Shown: positions 33,335 to 43,197, counted from the first letter of the stretch. The stretch: 64,000 nucleotides of DNA from Arthrobacter sp. ISL-28 (GCF_018613875.1 NZ_JAGGPJ010000034.1:1-64000), one strand, 5' to 3'. The notes: generated by a model from the sequence alone, not told the origin. Program-made: numbers and translations.

Positions 33335-33882
33335 TGGATGCCTTCCTCTTTCAGCCGGAGGACCATCCTAGGACCGGGGACCGTCAGCCAAAGGCGGGCT
33401 TCCCGGCGGCAGGACCGGGCTGTGCACAGGTTCCCAGCCGGTGCCGGCTGATGCGGCAGGGGAGTGTGGACAAGGGCGGTCTGCCCATCCACAGAAACCA
33501 GCCGGCGTGTCCTGAACCCCGGCGTGTCCGCGGGTTAAGAGCCGAGCCACGCAAGCCGAGAAGGCCGCCAGCCGTTGATCCGGGCGGCCGATGCCGCGGC
33601 ACAGGGGAAAGGCCGGGGCACACGGGCGCCGGGCAGGCTGCTGGGAATGGCTGCTGCGCGGCCGGGCGGTGAAAAGCATGCCCGGGGGCGGTCAAGGCAA
33701 GTGGCGCCGCCGGTCCCCGGCGTCTGGGAAAGGTTGCCGGGGCCGACGGACTGACCAGCGACGCGGTATCCACCGATCAGTAGCACGAGCCTGACAGGTC
33801 GACCTTGGAAAACGGTCATCGGCTGGAGCATAAAGGGGGGGCCGGAACATATCCCGGCCGCGTCAGCCACCGCTCGGCGGGA
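33335..33882. other. GC-rich intergenic stretch, no gene seen
   Basis: 548 bases. Open readings here are GC-bias artefacts (Pro/Arg/Gly-rich, no ribosome binding sites). No clear hairpin or repeat. Confidence 0.35.
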
Positions 33883-34593
33883 TCACAGCAGGGTCGCGGG
33901 TTCGATGAGTTCGGGTCCGTCGTTGCGGACGCTGTTGACCCGGTCGCTGACGACCCGCGGGGTGAGGACCGGTTCGGGCATGGCGTCCAGCAGTTGCTGG
34001 ATGTCAGCCTTGTCCGTGGTCCCCGGATCCAGCCAGTCAGCGTACATGTCGGCCGGGACGATCACGGGGGACCGGTCATGGACATGCCCCAGGGAATCGT
34101 GCGCGGTGGTCGTGAGGATGGTGCAGCTCAGCAGCCACCTGCCGGGGTCGTCCTCGGGCAGGGAAGGGTCCGGCCACCACTCATACAGTCCGGCGAAGGC
34201 CAATAGATCGTCCTTCCCGGGGTGCAGGTAGATCGGGATCTTTTTGCCGTCGTCGGTCTTCTCCCACTCGTAGTACCCCTCGGCCGGTACCAGAGCACGC
34301 CGCTTCACAGCCGCGTTCCGGAAGGATGGTTTCTCCAGGATGGTCTCGCTGCGGGCGTTGATCATCTTGGACCCGATTTTGATGTCTTTGGCCCAGGATG
34401 GGACCAGACCCCAGCGGGCGATCACGAGCCGGCGCTCCAACGTGTCCTCCGCCAGGTGCTCGGTTACGATCGGCACGTCCCGGGTCGGGGCGACATTGAA
34501 GCTCGGAGGGGGCATGTGCCCCTCCACTTCCTCAGCGCCGAAGTGGCTCAACAGGTCACTGCTGGGCTTTGCCATCACGTATCTGCCGCACAT
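33883..34593 (-). CDS. SRAP-domain protein (YedK/HMCES family)
   Basis: A 236-aa protein that crosslinks to abasic sites in ssDNA. The start must be ATG 34593 because the family requires Cys2 (MCGRY) as the reactive residue after Met removal. Further key positions: NVAPTRDVP (Asn), KMINARSET, EGYYEWEK (active-site Glu) and AHDSLGHVHDRSPVIV (His). Full length. Likely protects plasmid ssDNA during transfer or repair, fitting the nrdH-ssb backbone that would be next to it without the transposon. Confidence 0.92.
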   Translation of the reverse strand: MCGRYVMAKPSSDLLSHFGAEEVEGHMPPPSFNVAPTRDVPIVTEHLAEDTLERRLVIARWGLVPSWAKDIKIGSKMINARSETILEKPSFRNAAVKRRALVPAEGYYEWEKTDDGKKIPIYLHPGKDDLLAFAGLYEWWPDPSLPEDDPGRWLLSCTILTTTAHDSLGHVHDRSPVIVPADMYADWLDPGTTDKADIQQLLDAMPEPVLTPRVVSDRVNSVRNDGPELIEPATLL

Positions 34594-34762
34594 GCGTTCA
34601 TTGTTCCCCATACCCGGCAACCAGGACCGTCACAGCACAAAAAGCAGGCCATGGACGATATGGGGAAGCGCCCGGGTCACGTTCTCGCCTGCAAGGACAG
34701 TCAGGCGGTGGGGGAGTTTTCCTGCGGCTCTGTTCCGAGGACCAGGCGTGGGGCGGCTAAAC

Positions 34763-34867
34763 GCCTGTGTCGTTTTCAGAAGCTGACTGCACTGAATTCC
34801 GCGTGGTTACGGGAGTTGTGCAGAGGACTTTAGAACACTGGCTGGTCGATAGTGCCCTGCACTATGG
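34763..34867 (+). repeat. Target duplication and left (IRt-type) end
   Basis: GCCTG, then TGTCGTTTTCAGAAGCTGAC followed by TGCAC. It continues with TACGGGAGTTGTGCAG (34807-34823, an opposed repeat) and a further GTGCCCTGCAC (to ~34862). The order direct-opposed-direct is the layout of the tni-side end of Tn402. Confidence 0.8.
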
Positions 34868-34988
34868 TGCTTGTGTTCGCTACTCCTGTTCAAAGGAGGC
34901 AGGCATGGAAGCTGATCCGGGTCGCATCGTTGAGGAAGGGCAGCTGACGATGTCCGACGCCTTATGGGAGCAGGATATAGGCGGGGCA

Positions 34989-36026
34989 TTAGGTGCGGAC
35001 GGTCACGGTGATGTCGGATTCGGCTGCGTATTCGTCGATGGCCGCGAGTTCCTCGCCGGTAAATGCGAGGTTGTTTATGGCGCATAGCGTGTCTTCCAAT
35101 TGCCTGACGCTGGATGCACCCACCAGGGCGGAGGTGACGGGTGATCCCTTGGGCTGGTTGCGGAGGATCCAGGCGATGGCCATCCGCGCCAGTGATTGCC
35201 CGCGGCCGGCGGCGATCCTGTTGAGCCCGCGGACACGGTCCAGTTTGTCCTCGGTCAGGGCAGATTTGGACAGGAACCGTTGTTTGGCCGCCCGCGAATC
35301 GGCCGGGATGCCGAGCAGATAGCGGTCCGTCAGCATGCCCTGTGCCAGCGGGGAGAACGCGATGGAACCGGCGCCCACCCCTTCGAGCGCCTCGTAAAGG
35401 TTCGGCGTTCCGTTTTCGGTCCAGCGGTTCAGCATGGAGTAGCTGGGCTGGTGGATGAGCAGCGGAGTGCCGAGCTCCTTCAGGATCCGGGCAGCCTCGA
35501 TGGTCTGTTCCGGAGTGTAGGAGGAGATGCCCGCGTACAGCGCCTTGCCGGAGCGCACGGCGTAGTCCAGCGCCCCCATGGTCTCTTCCATCGGCGTCTC
35601 GGGGTCCGGCCGGTGGCTGTAGAAGATGTCCACGTAGTCCAGGCCCATCCGGCCTAGCGACTGGTCCAGGCTGGAGAGCAGGGACTTGCGGGATCCCCAC
35701 TCGCCGTGGGGGCCCGGCCACATGTAGTAGCCGGCCTTCGTGGAGATGACCAGCTCGTCGCGGTACGGCTTGAAGTCGTCCTGCAGGTGGCGGCCGAAGT
35801 TGGTTTCGGCCGAGCCGTCCGGCGGGCCGTAGTTGTTGGCCAGGTCAAAGTGGTTGACGCCGAGGTCGAAGGCGCGGCGGAGGATGGCGCGCTGTTCATC
35901 GAAGCGCTTGTCGTCGCCGAAGTTGTGCCACAGGCCCAGGGAGATGGCCGGAAGCTTGAGGCCGCTGCGTCCGACGCGGCGGTAGGGCATGGATTCATAG
36001 CGGTTGGTTGCAGCCGAATAGGTCAT
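34989..36026 (-). CDS. Aldo/keto reductase, YghZ/MgrA type
   Basis: A 345-aa NADPH-dependent reductase, TIM barrel. Shows the AKR14-like pattern: GVNHFDLANNYGPP (catalytic Asp-Tyr), STKAGYYMWPGPHGEWGSRK, the HRPDPETPMEETM His segment and the NADP-binding tail GASSVRQLEDTL. This group reduces L-glyceraldehyde 3-phosphate and methylglyoxal, which fits a by-product clean-up role beside a sugar pathway. It is last in the minus-strand sugar cluster, 256 bases after the GH36-like gene, so possibly from its own promoter. Confidence 0.9.
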   Translation of the reverse strand: MTYSAATNRYESMPYRRVGRSGLKLPAISLGLWHNFGDDKRFDEQRAILRRAFDLGVNHFDLANNYGPPDGSAETNFGRHLQDDFKPYRDELVISTKAGYYMWPGPHGEWGSRKSLLSSLDQSLGRMGLDYVDIFYSHRPDPETPMEETMGALDYAVRSGKALYAGISSYTPEQTIEAARILKELGTPLLIHQPSYSMLNRWTENGTPNLYEALEGVGAGSIAFSPLAQGMLTDRYLLGIPADSRAAKQRFLSKSALTEDKLDRVRGLNRIAAGRGQSLARMAIAWILRNQPKGSPVTSALVGASSVRQLEDTLCAINNLAFTGEELAAIDEYAAESDITVTVRT

Positions 36027-36282
36027 CGGTGCCTTTCTGCCTGCCGCTGGAAGAAGCGGGCCGGCGCACGGGTGAGGGAAGTTTGAAGGCAGGAATGAAC
36101 CGGCCAGAAAGGGTCAACCCAGGAGGTCACCAGGTACGCGAGAGCCGCAACAAAGCCAGGGTCGCTCTGACGCCTTGGTGCGGACAGCACTGATGCTTCG
36201 AGCGAAGCCCAAGCTGCTGTGTTTCGCGGCGGGTGTGCAGCCTCCCGCCATCCGAGGCTGCACACCCCCGTTTTTTCGTACG

Positions 36283-38073
36283 TTATTCGGCCTCGACGGT
36301 TAGCGTGGCCCGGTAGGCTGCCCAGTGCTGCGCTGTGGCGTGCAGGGACGAGGGCGGGATGGGCTGTTCGCTGGGGTCGGGAACGTCGAGGCGGTCGGTG
36401 TAGTAGAGGCTGGGAACACCGAGACGTGTTTGTGCCGAGGTCCAGCTCTGGTAGGCGGCTTGGCTGGGCAGGGCCCAGCCGTCGGTGTCGATCAACAGTT
36501 CCGGGCAGGCTGCCCGGGCGACCCGGGCCCGGTGGGTCATGGTGTCGACGACGCCGGTGCCGGGGGTGGTGTTGGGTGGTTCGGTGTGGCCGCCTGGCTG
36601 GTCGAGCATGAGCACGTCGTTGAGGCGGAGCATGTCGGTCACGTCGCGGAAGCCGGGGTCTGGTGTGTGGGTGACCACGAGGGCGTCGGGGTTGATGTCC
36701 TTGATGGCCTGGTACAGGACTGCGAGCAGTTCGTGGAGCAGGTCGATTCCCCATGACGGCCCGGCATGGGTGAGGGCGGAGCCTGCGGGGGTGGAGGCGG
36801 TGAAGTCTATTTTGATCCCGTCGGCACCGAGCTCGCCGATCATGGACCGTGCTGCTTGCTGGATCAGCTTGCGCCCGGCCGGTGATTCGGGGTCGAGGGC
36901 GACCGGCTGACCGGTGTGGTCACGGACGCAGGCTTCCGGTGGTGCGCCCTCGGTGTCCCAGGCCTTGTACCAGAGCAGGACCCGCTGGCCGGCGTCATGT
37001 CGTTCCCGGATCCATCCGGCCATGTCCGGCCATTTGTCGGTGTCGGGCCGGCAGGTGGCATAGTCCTGCTGCCATTTGTCGTCGATGACGATGGTTCCGG
37101 GCATGATTCCGTGCGTGGCGAGCGTGTTGAGATAGCCGTCGTAGTCTACCTGTCGTGCCCGGTCCACTGCTGGGCGCTGATCGCCGATGGAGGCCATTGC
37201 GTCGGCGTTTTGGGCCCCCCAGCCGCAGAACATCGGTTCGAGCCACGCTGGTGAGGGCGGGGCCTGGGTGCGGGCGGGCAGCAGACCGCGGGCGTCGAGC
37301 AGCTCGCGGTAGCGTTTGAGCCCGTCGTAGGGGTTATCGGCGAGGAACAGCAGGAGTGTGGGTGTGGTGAATTGGCCCTCGACTGAGGTGTGTCCGTCGT
37401 AGTCGTAACGGAGGGAGAAGCCCGGGGTGAGGGCGTCGTAGGTGAGTTGGGTGAAGGGGCGCCGCTTGGCTGCGACACCGATCATCAGGCAGGGCCCGCC
37501 CGATGCCGGGGACGCGGCGGGGTCCGCGGGGGAGAGGGCCAGGCACAGTGGGGGTGGGGTGAAGAGCCATCTTCCGACGCCGGGTTGACCGCCGTCTCCC
37601 ACCACGCCCAAGGCTGCGGATTCGCCCGCCGGGCGGAGGACCTGCCATGGCCGGTCCGGGTTGGGAGAGAAGACGGTGCTGTGCAGCAGGTCGCTGGGCA
37701 GCAGACCGGAGCCGGCCACGTGGGCACCGAGCTGGCGGATGGATGCGATGCGGCCTGTGCCTTGGACCGTGGTGGTCAGTTCGAGGGCATCGCCTTCGGC
37801 GCGCAGCTGGGTGTGGTGGTGCCGCCACAGTGAGCTCGTTGCCGTGATTCCCACCTGGGTGAGGTTCCCGTCGGGGGCGTTGACGTTGACGTCTGTGACA
37901 CGGATTTCGTCAGTGCCGGCGGTCGTATTGATGCTGGCAAGCAGGCGAAGGCGCGCCAGGGATGCGCCGTCGGGGATGGCCAGGGTGAGGACCTGACGCG
38001 CAGGGTCGATCGAGATCGCCATCCCGGCGGCCAGGAAGGGACGTGTGCTGTTCGCATGCAGGTCCAGGGTCAA
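36283..38073 (-). CDS. GH36-like glycoside hydrolase (alpha-galactosidase type)
   Basis: A 596-aa cytosolic enzyme. An N-terminal beta-rich domain (1-265) is followed by a TIM barrel: MFCGWGAQNAD (~281), GTIVIDDKWQ (~326-335) and the nucleophile in DGIKIDFTAS (D423). The layout fits the melibiase clan (GH36/GH27, GH-D). Family-level assignment is from these motifs; sugar specificity is not certain. With GH32 and the importer nearby, removal of alpha-galactose from raffinose-type sugars is plausible. It follows the 73-aa gene closely in the same operon. Confidence 0.78.
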   Translation of the reverse strand: MTLDLHANSTRPFLAAGMAISIDPARQVLTLAIPDGASLARLRLLASINTTAGTDEIRVTDVNVNAPDGNLTQVGITATSSLWRHHHTQLRAEGDALELTTTVQGTGRIASIRQLGAHVAGSGLLPSDLLHSTVFSPNPDRPWQVLRPAGESAALGVVGDGGQPGVGRWLFTPPPLCLALSPADPAASPASGGPCLMIGVAAKRRPFTQLTYDALTPGFSLRYDYDGHTSVEGQFTTPTLLLFLADNPYDGLKRYRELLDARGLLPARTQAPPSPAWLEPMFCGWGAQNADAMASIGDQRPAVDRARQVDYDGYLNTLATHGIMPGTIVIDDKWQQDYATCRPDTDKWPDMAGWIRERHDAGQRVLLWYKAWDTEGAPPEACVRDHTGQPVALDPESPAGRKLIQQAARSMIGELGADGIKIDFTASTPAGSALTHAGPSWGIDLLHELLAVLYQAIKDINPDALVVTHTPDPGFRDVTDMLRLNDVLMLDQPGGHTEPPNTTPGTGVVDTMTHRARVARAACPELLIDTDGWALPSQAAYQSWTSAQTRLGVPSLYYTDRLDVPDPSEQPIPPSSLHATAQHWAAYRATLTVEAE

Positions 38074-38175
38074 GGGGTTCTCCGTGGGTTGGGTTGGGGT
38101 TTCCGGCGGCGTTTCATCCCGTGGGATGGGTGTTTCCTGGTCATGGTTTCCAGGAGAGGCTGTTCCCGTTGCGGG

Positions 38176-38397
38176 TCACCATTCCTGCCGTTCCTGGATG
38201 GTTCCGTACGGGATATCGGGGTGGAGCTGGACGGTGAAGTCCCGGGCGGAGTGCCGGGCAACGAGGATCCCTTTGCCGCCGCAGAGCGGGGCCCGTTCGG
38301 CGAGGATGTTCACGGCTTTGTCCAGTTGGTCCTCTAATTGGCTGCGTTTCTGGACCCGAACGTGGAGGAGGTCTTCAGTTGATGCATTGGTGTACAT
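38176..38397 (-). CDS. Small hypothetical protein in sugar operon (73 aa)
   Basis: Soluble 73-aa protein: an N-terminal coiled helix (EDLLHVRVQKRSQLEDQLDK, AVNILAERAPL), then strands (GKGILVARHSARDFTVQLHP). No family recognised. ATG 38397 is 84 bases after the binding-protein stop; AGGACCGCC precedes it. Its place between the binding protein and the glycosidase suggests that it belongs to the operon. Confidence 0.55.
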   Translation of the reverse strand: MYTNASTEDLLHVRVQKRSQLEDQLDKAVNILAERAPLCGGKGILVARHSARDFTVQLHPDIPYGTIQERQEW

Positions 38398-38480
38398 GGC
38401 GGTCCTGTAGGGGTGGATCGTTGTCGCGGGTGGAAGAGGCGGAACCGAAAAGGTCCGCCCCTTCCATCGGCGTCGGATGG

Positions 38481-39827
38481 TTACTTGAAGAGGGCGTTGA
38501 CTTGTTCGTTGCCCTGGGTGAGCGAGCTGGCCGGGTTTTTGCCTGCTACCACGGCGTCAACGGCGGGTTTCATGATGCCTTCGACCTTCGGTGCCTTATC
38601 GGCGATGGGGAAGAGGAACGTGGCGCCGTCCTTCACGGGCTGGGTGAAAGGCGTGACGTCGACGCCCTTGGCCTGGAATGCCGCTGCGGCCTTTTCGGAG
38701 GAGGTCTTGACGGCGGGGAAGACCACTGCCTTGGACGCGACGACGTCCTGGCAGGCTGCGGATCCGAGGTATTCGACGAACTTCGCGGCGGCGGCAGGCT
38801 TCTTCGTGCCGGACCATATGGTGTCTCCGAGACCGTTCAGCATGGATGCCCGCTTGCCGTTGACCCCGGTGGGGGTGGGCGCGATGCCGAGGTTGATGTC
38901 TTTGTAGCCGGTGTACTGGCCGATTGTCCAGGAGCCGTTGACGTTGATCGCTGCCTTGCCCGCGGCGAAGATGTCGGCAGTGCTGGCTCCGACCGTGGTT
39001 TCCAGCTTGGGCATGTAGCCCTTGTCGATCAGGCCGGCGTACCAGGCGATGGTCTGCTGGAATTTGGGGTCGTCGTAGTTGAAGTGGGTGCCCCAGGGGT
39101 TCTTGTCGGTGTGGGTCCAGCCGGTGGTGCCGGTGAGGTAGCTCCATTCGGTCTGGCCCAGGCCCCCGCCTGCGCCGTTGAGGCCCAGGCCGTAGACGGC
39201 GACGTTGTTCTTGTCGAAGCCGGGTTCGTCGCCGCGTTTGCCGTTTTTGTCCACGGTCAGGTGGGCGATGGTCTTCTCGTAGCTGCCGCCGTCCTTGGGG
39301 TTCCAGCTGAGGTTTTTGATCTGTTCTTCGCTGATGCCTGCATCGGCGGTCATTTTCTTGTTGTAGAAGATCGCGACCGTGTCCCAGTCTTTCGGCAGCC
39401 CATAGCGCTTGCCGTCTTCTCCGACCCAGAGGTCGGCCAGACCTTCGTTGTAGATCGAGAGGTCTACCGAGTCCTTCTTGAGGGCTTCATCAAGGGGCAG
39501 CAGCTGCTTGGTCTTGATCAGTTCCGGGTATTTAGTGAGGTGGTTGGTGAAGATATCCGGTGCGTTTCCGGCGACGAAGCCGTTGGTGAGGGTTGCCCAG
39601 TAATCGTCCCATCCGCGCTGGGTGACCTTGACGGTGATGTCCGGGTTTGCCTTGTGGAAGTCGTCGGCGCACTGCTGATAGGCAGGGCGCTGGTTCGGGT
39701 CCCAGAGCCAGTAGTTCAGCTCGCCTTTTGCTTCCTCTGAGGAGGTGCCTCCACCGCCGGAGCAGGCGGACAGGGCCAGGAGGGCGGCAGCCGCAACGGC
39801 GGTGGCGCCGGCTGTTTTCATTTTCAT
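38481..39827 (-). CDS. Sugar ABC transporter substrate-binding lipoprotein
   Basis: A 448-aa family-1 extracellular solute-binding protein. The lipobox LLALSACSGG puts the lipidated Cys at about residue 22, so it is anchored on the outer face of the membrane. Typical motifs: LNYWLWDPNQRPAYQQ, NAPDIFTNH, FAAGKAAINVNGSWTI. It delivers an oligosaccharide to the permeases encoded just upstream. No ATP-binding subunit gene is in the cluster; a shared MsiK-type ATPase elsewhere is the usual solution in actinobacteria. Confidence 0.92.
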   Translation of the reverse strand: MKMKTAGATAVAAAALLALSACSGGGGTSSEEAKGELNYWLWDPNQRPAYQQCADDFHKANPDITVKVTQRGWDDYWATLTNGFVAGNAPDIFTNHLTKYPELIKTKQLLPLDEALKKDSVDLSIYNEGLADLWVGEDGKRYGLPKDWDTVAIFYNKKMTADAGISEEQIKNLSWNPKDGGSYEKTIAHLTVDKNGKRGDEPGFDKNNVAVYGLGLNGAGGGLGQTEWSYLTGTTGWTHTDKNPWGTHFNYDDPKFQQTIAWYAGLIDKGYMPKLETTVGASTADIFAAGKAAINVNGSWTIGQYTGYKDINLGIAPTPTGVNGKRASMLNGLGDTIWSGTKKPAAAAKFVEYLGSAACQDVVASKAVVFPAVKTSSEKAAAAFQAKGVDVTPFTQPVKDGATFLFPIADKAPKVEGIMKPAVDAVVAGKNPASSLTQGNEQVNALFK

Positions 39828-39907
39828 AGTGGGTCCTTTCAGGACAGTGTGGGGCGCCGGAAGGGGGTGGCGCTGGTCTTGCAGGTTTGGGAGCTGGTCC
39901 CGCAGGG

Positions 39908-40831
39908 TTATTTGATGCCGGAGAAGCCGATGGAATTGACGATTTTCTTACCGAAGGCGATGAACAGCAGAAGGATCGGCAGGGCCGAGACCAGGGTCGC
40001 GGCCATCAGGCCGGACCAGTCCGGAGCGCCTTGGGGGGCCTGTGCCTTGAAGACGCCAAGTCCGACGGTGAGGACCCTCAGGTCGTCCTGGTTGGCGACC
40101 AGGAGCGGCCAGAAGTATTCGTTCCATTGGCCGATGAAGGTCAGCAGCGCGAGGGTGGCCAGGGGTGCTGCGGCGTTGGGGAGGACGATCTGAAAAAAGA
40201 TCCGCAGGTGTTTGGCGCCGTCAAGCATCGCTGCCTCCTCGACTTCCCGGGACATGTTCAGGAAGAACTGCCGCAAGAAGAAGATCGCGAACGGGCTCAT
40301 GAACAGGTAGGGCAGGACCAGGCCGAGCAGGGTGTTGAGCAGTCCGAGGTTTTTGATGAGCAGGAAGTTGGGCAGTGCGGTGAAGATCCCTGGGACCATC
40401 ATGGTGGCGAGGAAGAGGCTAAAGACTGCGTTCCGGCCTTTCCAGCGCAGCCGGGCGAAGGCGTAGGCGGCCATCGCGCTGAAGAACAGTGCACCCACCG
40501 TGGTGATGGAGGCGAACAAGACCGAGTTGCGCAGGTACAGCCAGAAATCGATGTGCGCCCCGGAGCCGCCCTCTGCCATTGCTTCTTCGGCTGACTGAAG
40601 GCCGAACACGCGCTTGAAGGCGCCGAGGTTGAAGTCCGCCGGCAGCAGGTTCGTCGCGTTGCTGGCCAGCGAACCGTTGGTGGACAGGGAGGTCCTGATG
40701 ACCCAGTAGAAGGGCAGCACGGAGGCGGCCACAGCGAGGATGATCAGGGCCCAGGACAGTGCCCGGCGCACGGTCATGGGTTTGCGGATCCGCTGCAGGC
40801 GGGGACGGGCTGGGTGGTTGGTGGCGGTCAT
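39908..40831 (-). CDS. Sugar ABC transporter permease (MalG-like)
   Basis: A 307-aa inner-membrane permease with six predicted helices (first ~ALSWALIILAVAASVLPFYW). The EAA loop that contacts the ATPase is EEAAMLDGAKHLRIFFQIVLP. The C terminus ends NSIGFSGIK, close to the MalG-type GxxK end. It lies 12 bases after the MalF-like gene and is translated with it. Confidence 0.92.
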   Translation of the reverse strand: MTATNHPARPRLQRIRKPMTVRRALSWALIILAVAASVLPFYWVIRTSLSTNGSLASNATNLLPADFNLGAFKRVFGLQSAEEAMAEGGSGAHIDFWLYLRNSVLFASITTVGALFFSAMAAYAFARLRWKGRNAVFSLFLATMMVPGIFTALPNFLLIKNLGLLNTLLGLVLPYLFMSPFAIFFLRQFFLNMSREVEEAAMLDGAKHLRIFFQIVLPNAAAPLATLALLTFIGQWNEYFWPLLVANQDDLRVLTVGLGVFKAQAPQGAPDWSGLMAATLVSALPILLLFIAFGKKIVNSIGFSGIK

Positions 40832-40842
40832 GGTTGGTTTCC

Positions 40843-41799
40843 TTAGTCCAGGTCCGACTCGTTGCCGCGGAGGAACTTCATCTGCACGAAGGCCACCACG
40901 GCGAGGATGACGAAGAGGATGACGGCGAGGGCGGAACCGTAGCCGAAGTCTGACTCGGTGAAGGCCTTTTGGTAGATGTAGAACTGCAGGACCCGGCTGG
41001 CGTTGACCGGGCCGCCCTGGGTGGTCACGGCAACGGTGTCAAAGATCTGGATCGATCCGATCGCGGTGACGATGACCACCAGCGCGATCACCGGGCGCAG
41101 CAGCGGCAGGGTGATGCGCCGCAGCGTCTGGAACGGGGAGGCGCCGTCAAGGTCGGCCACCTCGTAGATTTGCCGGGGAATGGCCTGGAGGCCGGCGAAG
41201 AGGAGCAAAGCGGTGTAGCCCACGTGGCGCCAGGTGTTGATCAGGGCCTGGGTGGGGATGGCCCAGGCCTCGCTGCCGAAGAACGCCACCCGCGGCAACC
41301 CGAGGGCTTCGATGAAGTGGTTGACGATGCCGATCTGGTAATCGAGGAGCCAGAACCAGAGCAATGCCGCGATCACGTTCGCCATCAGATACGGCAGCAG
41401 GAGTGCTCCCCTGATGAGGGTGGACTTGGCGACCCGGTGCATCAGCAGCGCCAGGCCCAGGGCCAGAACCGTCTGGAGGACCATGTTGATCAGTACGTAT
41501 TCGCCCGTCACCGCCAGTGCGTTCCAGAACAGTGGGTCTTTCGCGATCGCGGCGTAGTTCGCCCCGCCAACCCACTCCGGTTCACCCAACAGGCTGTACT
41601 CGGTGAAGCTCAGGTAGGTGCCCCGGACCGCGGGGACCACATAGAAGGTGACAAAACCGAGCAGGGCCGGGGCGATGAAGAACAGGGCAATCCGCAGGTC
41701 CCCATGGTTCCGGCGCCAAAAGGGCTTCCCGGCCCGTCCTGGTGGTGCATGAAGCGCTGTGTCGGCTCTGGCGGCCCGGCTGGCGGCAGTGGTGGTCAT
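40843..41799 (-). CDS. Sugar ABC transporter permease (MalF-like)
   Basis: A 318-aa inner-membrane permease, six helices (ALFFIAPALLGFVTFYVVPA first). EAA loop EVADLDGASPFQTLRRITLP. First gene of the minus-strand operon; the promoter region holds the ACGCGCGT dyad at 41846-41853. Forms a heterodimer with the MalG-like partner downstream. Confidence 0.92.
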   Translation of the reverse strand: MTTTAASRAARADTALHAPPGRAGKPFWRRNHGDLRIALFFIAPALLGFVTFYVVPAVRGTYLSFTEYSLLGEPEWVGGANYAAIAKDPLFWNALAVTGEYVLINMVLQTVLALGLALLMHRVAKSTLIRGALLLPYLMANVIAALLWFWLLDYQIGIVNHFIEALGLPRVAFFGSEAWAIPTQALINTWRHVGYTALLLFAGLQAIPRQIYEVADLDGASPFQTLRRITLPLLRPVIALVVIVTAIGSIQIFDTVAVTTQGGPVNASRVLQFYIYQKAFTESDFGYGSALAVILFVILAVVAFVQMKFLRGNESDLD

Positions 41800-41842
41800 C
41801 GTTGATCCCTCTCCTGTGAGGTAGGTAACACTTGGCCGTCAC

Positions 41843-41931
41843 TCTACGCGCGTTGAGTAAATTAATGCAAGTTATTCCCCGGAGATCAGGGGGTTTTGGG
41901 AAAAATTAGACGATCTATTGACGCGCGTAGA
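41843..41931. promoter_or_regulatory. Two LacI-type operators in the divergent promoter
   Basis: TCTACGCGCGTTGA (41843-41856) and TTGACGCGCGTAGA (41918-41931) are the same motif in opposite orientation, each centred on the perfect palindrome ACGCGCGT, 75 bp apart (about seven helical turns). One lies before the transporter operon, one directly before the Gfo/Idh gene. The central CG is typical of LacI-family sites; the LacI gene at 43198 is the likely partner. Confidence 0.72.
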
Positions 41932-41941
41932 TTTGTGCCCC

Positions 41942-43186
41942 ATGCTTTCTTCCATGACTTCTTCAATTGGAATCGTTGGTGCAGGACAGTTCTCAGGCGT
42001 ATTCGCCAAGCTCTTCGCTGCCCACCCCGGAATCTCAGACATCTACTTCACCGACCTCATCACTGAGCGTGCAGAGGCGCAAACGAGCAGTGTTGGGGCT
42101 GCAGGAACGTTCGACAGCTTCGAGGCAATGCTTGAAAGCGACGTCGACGCCGTTGCGATCTTCACCCAGCGCTGGACCCACGGACCCCTGGTGGTGCAGG
42201 CGCTGCGGGCCGGCAAGCACGTCTACTCCGCCGTGCCGATGGCCATCTCCGAAGCGGAGATCGCAGAAATCATCGAAGCGGTCCGGGAGACCGGGCTGAC
42301 GTACATGATGGGTGAGACCAGCTACTACAACCCGGCAACCGTCTTGGCCCGCAAGAAGAATGCCGAGGGCGCCTTCGGCCGGATCTTCTACGCGGAGGGC
42401 GACTACGTCCACGACATGGACCTCGGCTTCTACAACGCCTACCAGTACAGCGGCGGAGAAAACTGGAAGAGCACCGCCAGCTACCCGCCCATGCTCTACC
42501 CCACCCACTCCGTAGGCGGGGTGCTCGGAGCAACCGGCGGTCACGCCGTCAGCGTCAGCTGCGTCGGGGTCCGGGACGAGCGCGGCGACGGCGTCTTCGA
42601 CCGCGAGGTAAGTATGTTCGACAACGACTTTTCCAACGCCAGCGCCCTGTTCGAACTCGCCGGCGGCGGGTCCATGCGCATCAACGAGTTCCGTAGGGTG
42701 GGCTACCCCTCCCACCTGCGCGAGAGCCGCTTCCGCTACTTCGGCACGGAGGCAAGCATGGAACAGCTCGCCCTGGTCAGCGTCTGGCAGGACAAGCACA
42801 CCGTGACCGACATCAGTGACCAGCTCGAGACCCAGGCCACCATGGACGCGGATGACCCCATACTGGCCGACGTTGCCCCCGCACTGCGCGATGCCTTTAT
42901 CTCCGGCATGGCCTCCGTGCACGACGCCGGACGCCTGCCGGCAGAGTTCCGCGGCCTGCCCAACGGGCACGAGGGCAGCCACCACTTCCTCGTCGACGAC
43001 TTCGTCACCGCCATGAACACCGGCACCCTGCCTCCGGTCAACGCCTGGGAAGCCGCCCGTTATACGCTTCCCGGCATCGTTGCCCACCAGTCCGCCCTGC
43101 GCGGCGGCGAACGCCTGCCGGTGCCCGACTTCGGCGACGCCCCGGCAGAGCTGCCCCGCCCGGCACTCCGCGAATCCGCCAAGTAA
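41942..43186 (+). CDS. Gfo/Idh/MocA-family oxidoreductase
   Basis: A 414-aa NAD(P)-dependent sugar dehydrogenase-like protein. N-terminal Rossmann motif IGIVGAGQFSGVFAKLF, then AGKHVYSAVPMA (the conserved Lys is at GKHV; the usual EKP is changed to SAVP here, so catalysis may differ) and a C-terminal alpha/beta dimer domain. Start ATG 41942 or 41954. First gene of the plus-strand operon with LacI and probably GH32; controlled through the operator at 41918. Confidence 0.83.
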   Translation: MLSSMTSSIGIVGAGQFSGVFAKLFAAHPGISDIYFTDLITERAEAQTSSVGAAGTFDSFEAMLESDVDAVAIFTQRWTHGPLVVQALRAGKHVYSAVPMAISEAEIAEIIEAVRETGLTYMMGETSYYNPATVLARKKNAEGAFGRIFYAEGDYVHDMDLGFYNAYQYSGGENWKSTASYPPMLYPTHSVGGVLGATGGHAVSVSCVGVRDERGDGVFDREVSMFDNDFSNASALFELAGGGSMRINEFRRVGYPSHLRESRFRYFGTEASMEQLALVSVWQDKHTVTDISDQLETQATMDADDPILADVAPALRDAFISGMASVHDAGRLPAEFRGLPNGHEGSHHFLVDDFVTAMNTGTLPPVNAWEAARYTLPGIVAHQSALRGGERLPVPDFGDAPAELPRPALRESAK

Positions 43187-43197
43187 ACGCCGCTAGC

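Noticed and set aside
33384..33773. Pro/Arg-rich readings between the small membrane gene and the SRAP gene
   Set aside because: Low-complexity, overlapping on both strands, no ribosome binding sites.
38379..39740. 453-residue plus-strand reading opposite the sugar-binding protein
   Set aside because: Same strand-shadow effect; the lipoprotein on the minus strand has a lipobox and full family motifs.
42035..43087. 350-residue minus-strand reading opposite the Gfo/Idh gene
   Set aside because: Shadow of a clear Rossmann-fold gene.
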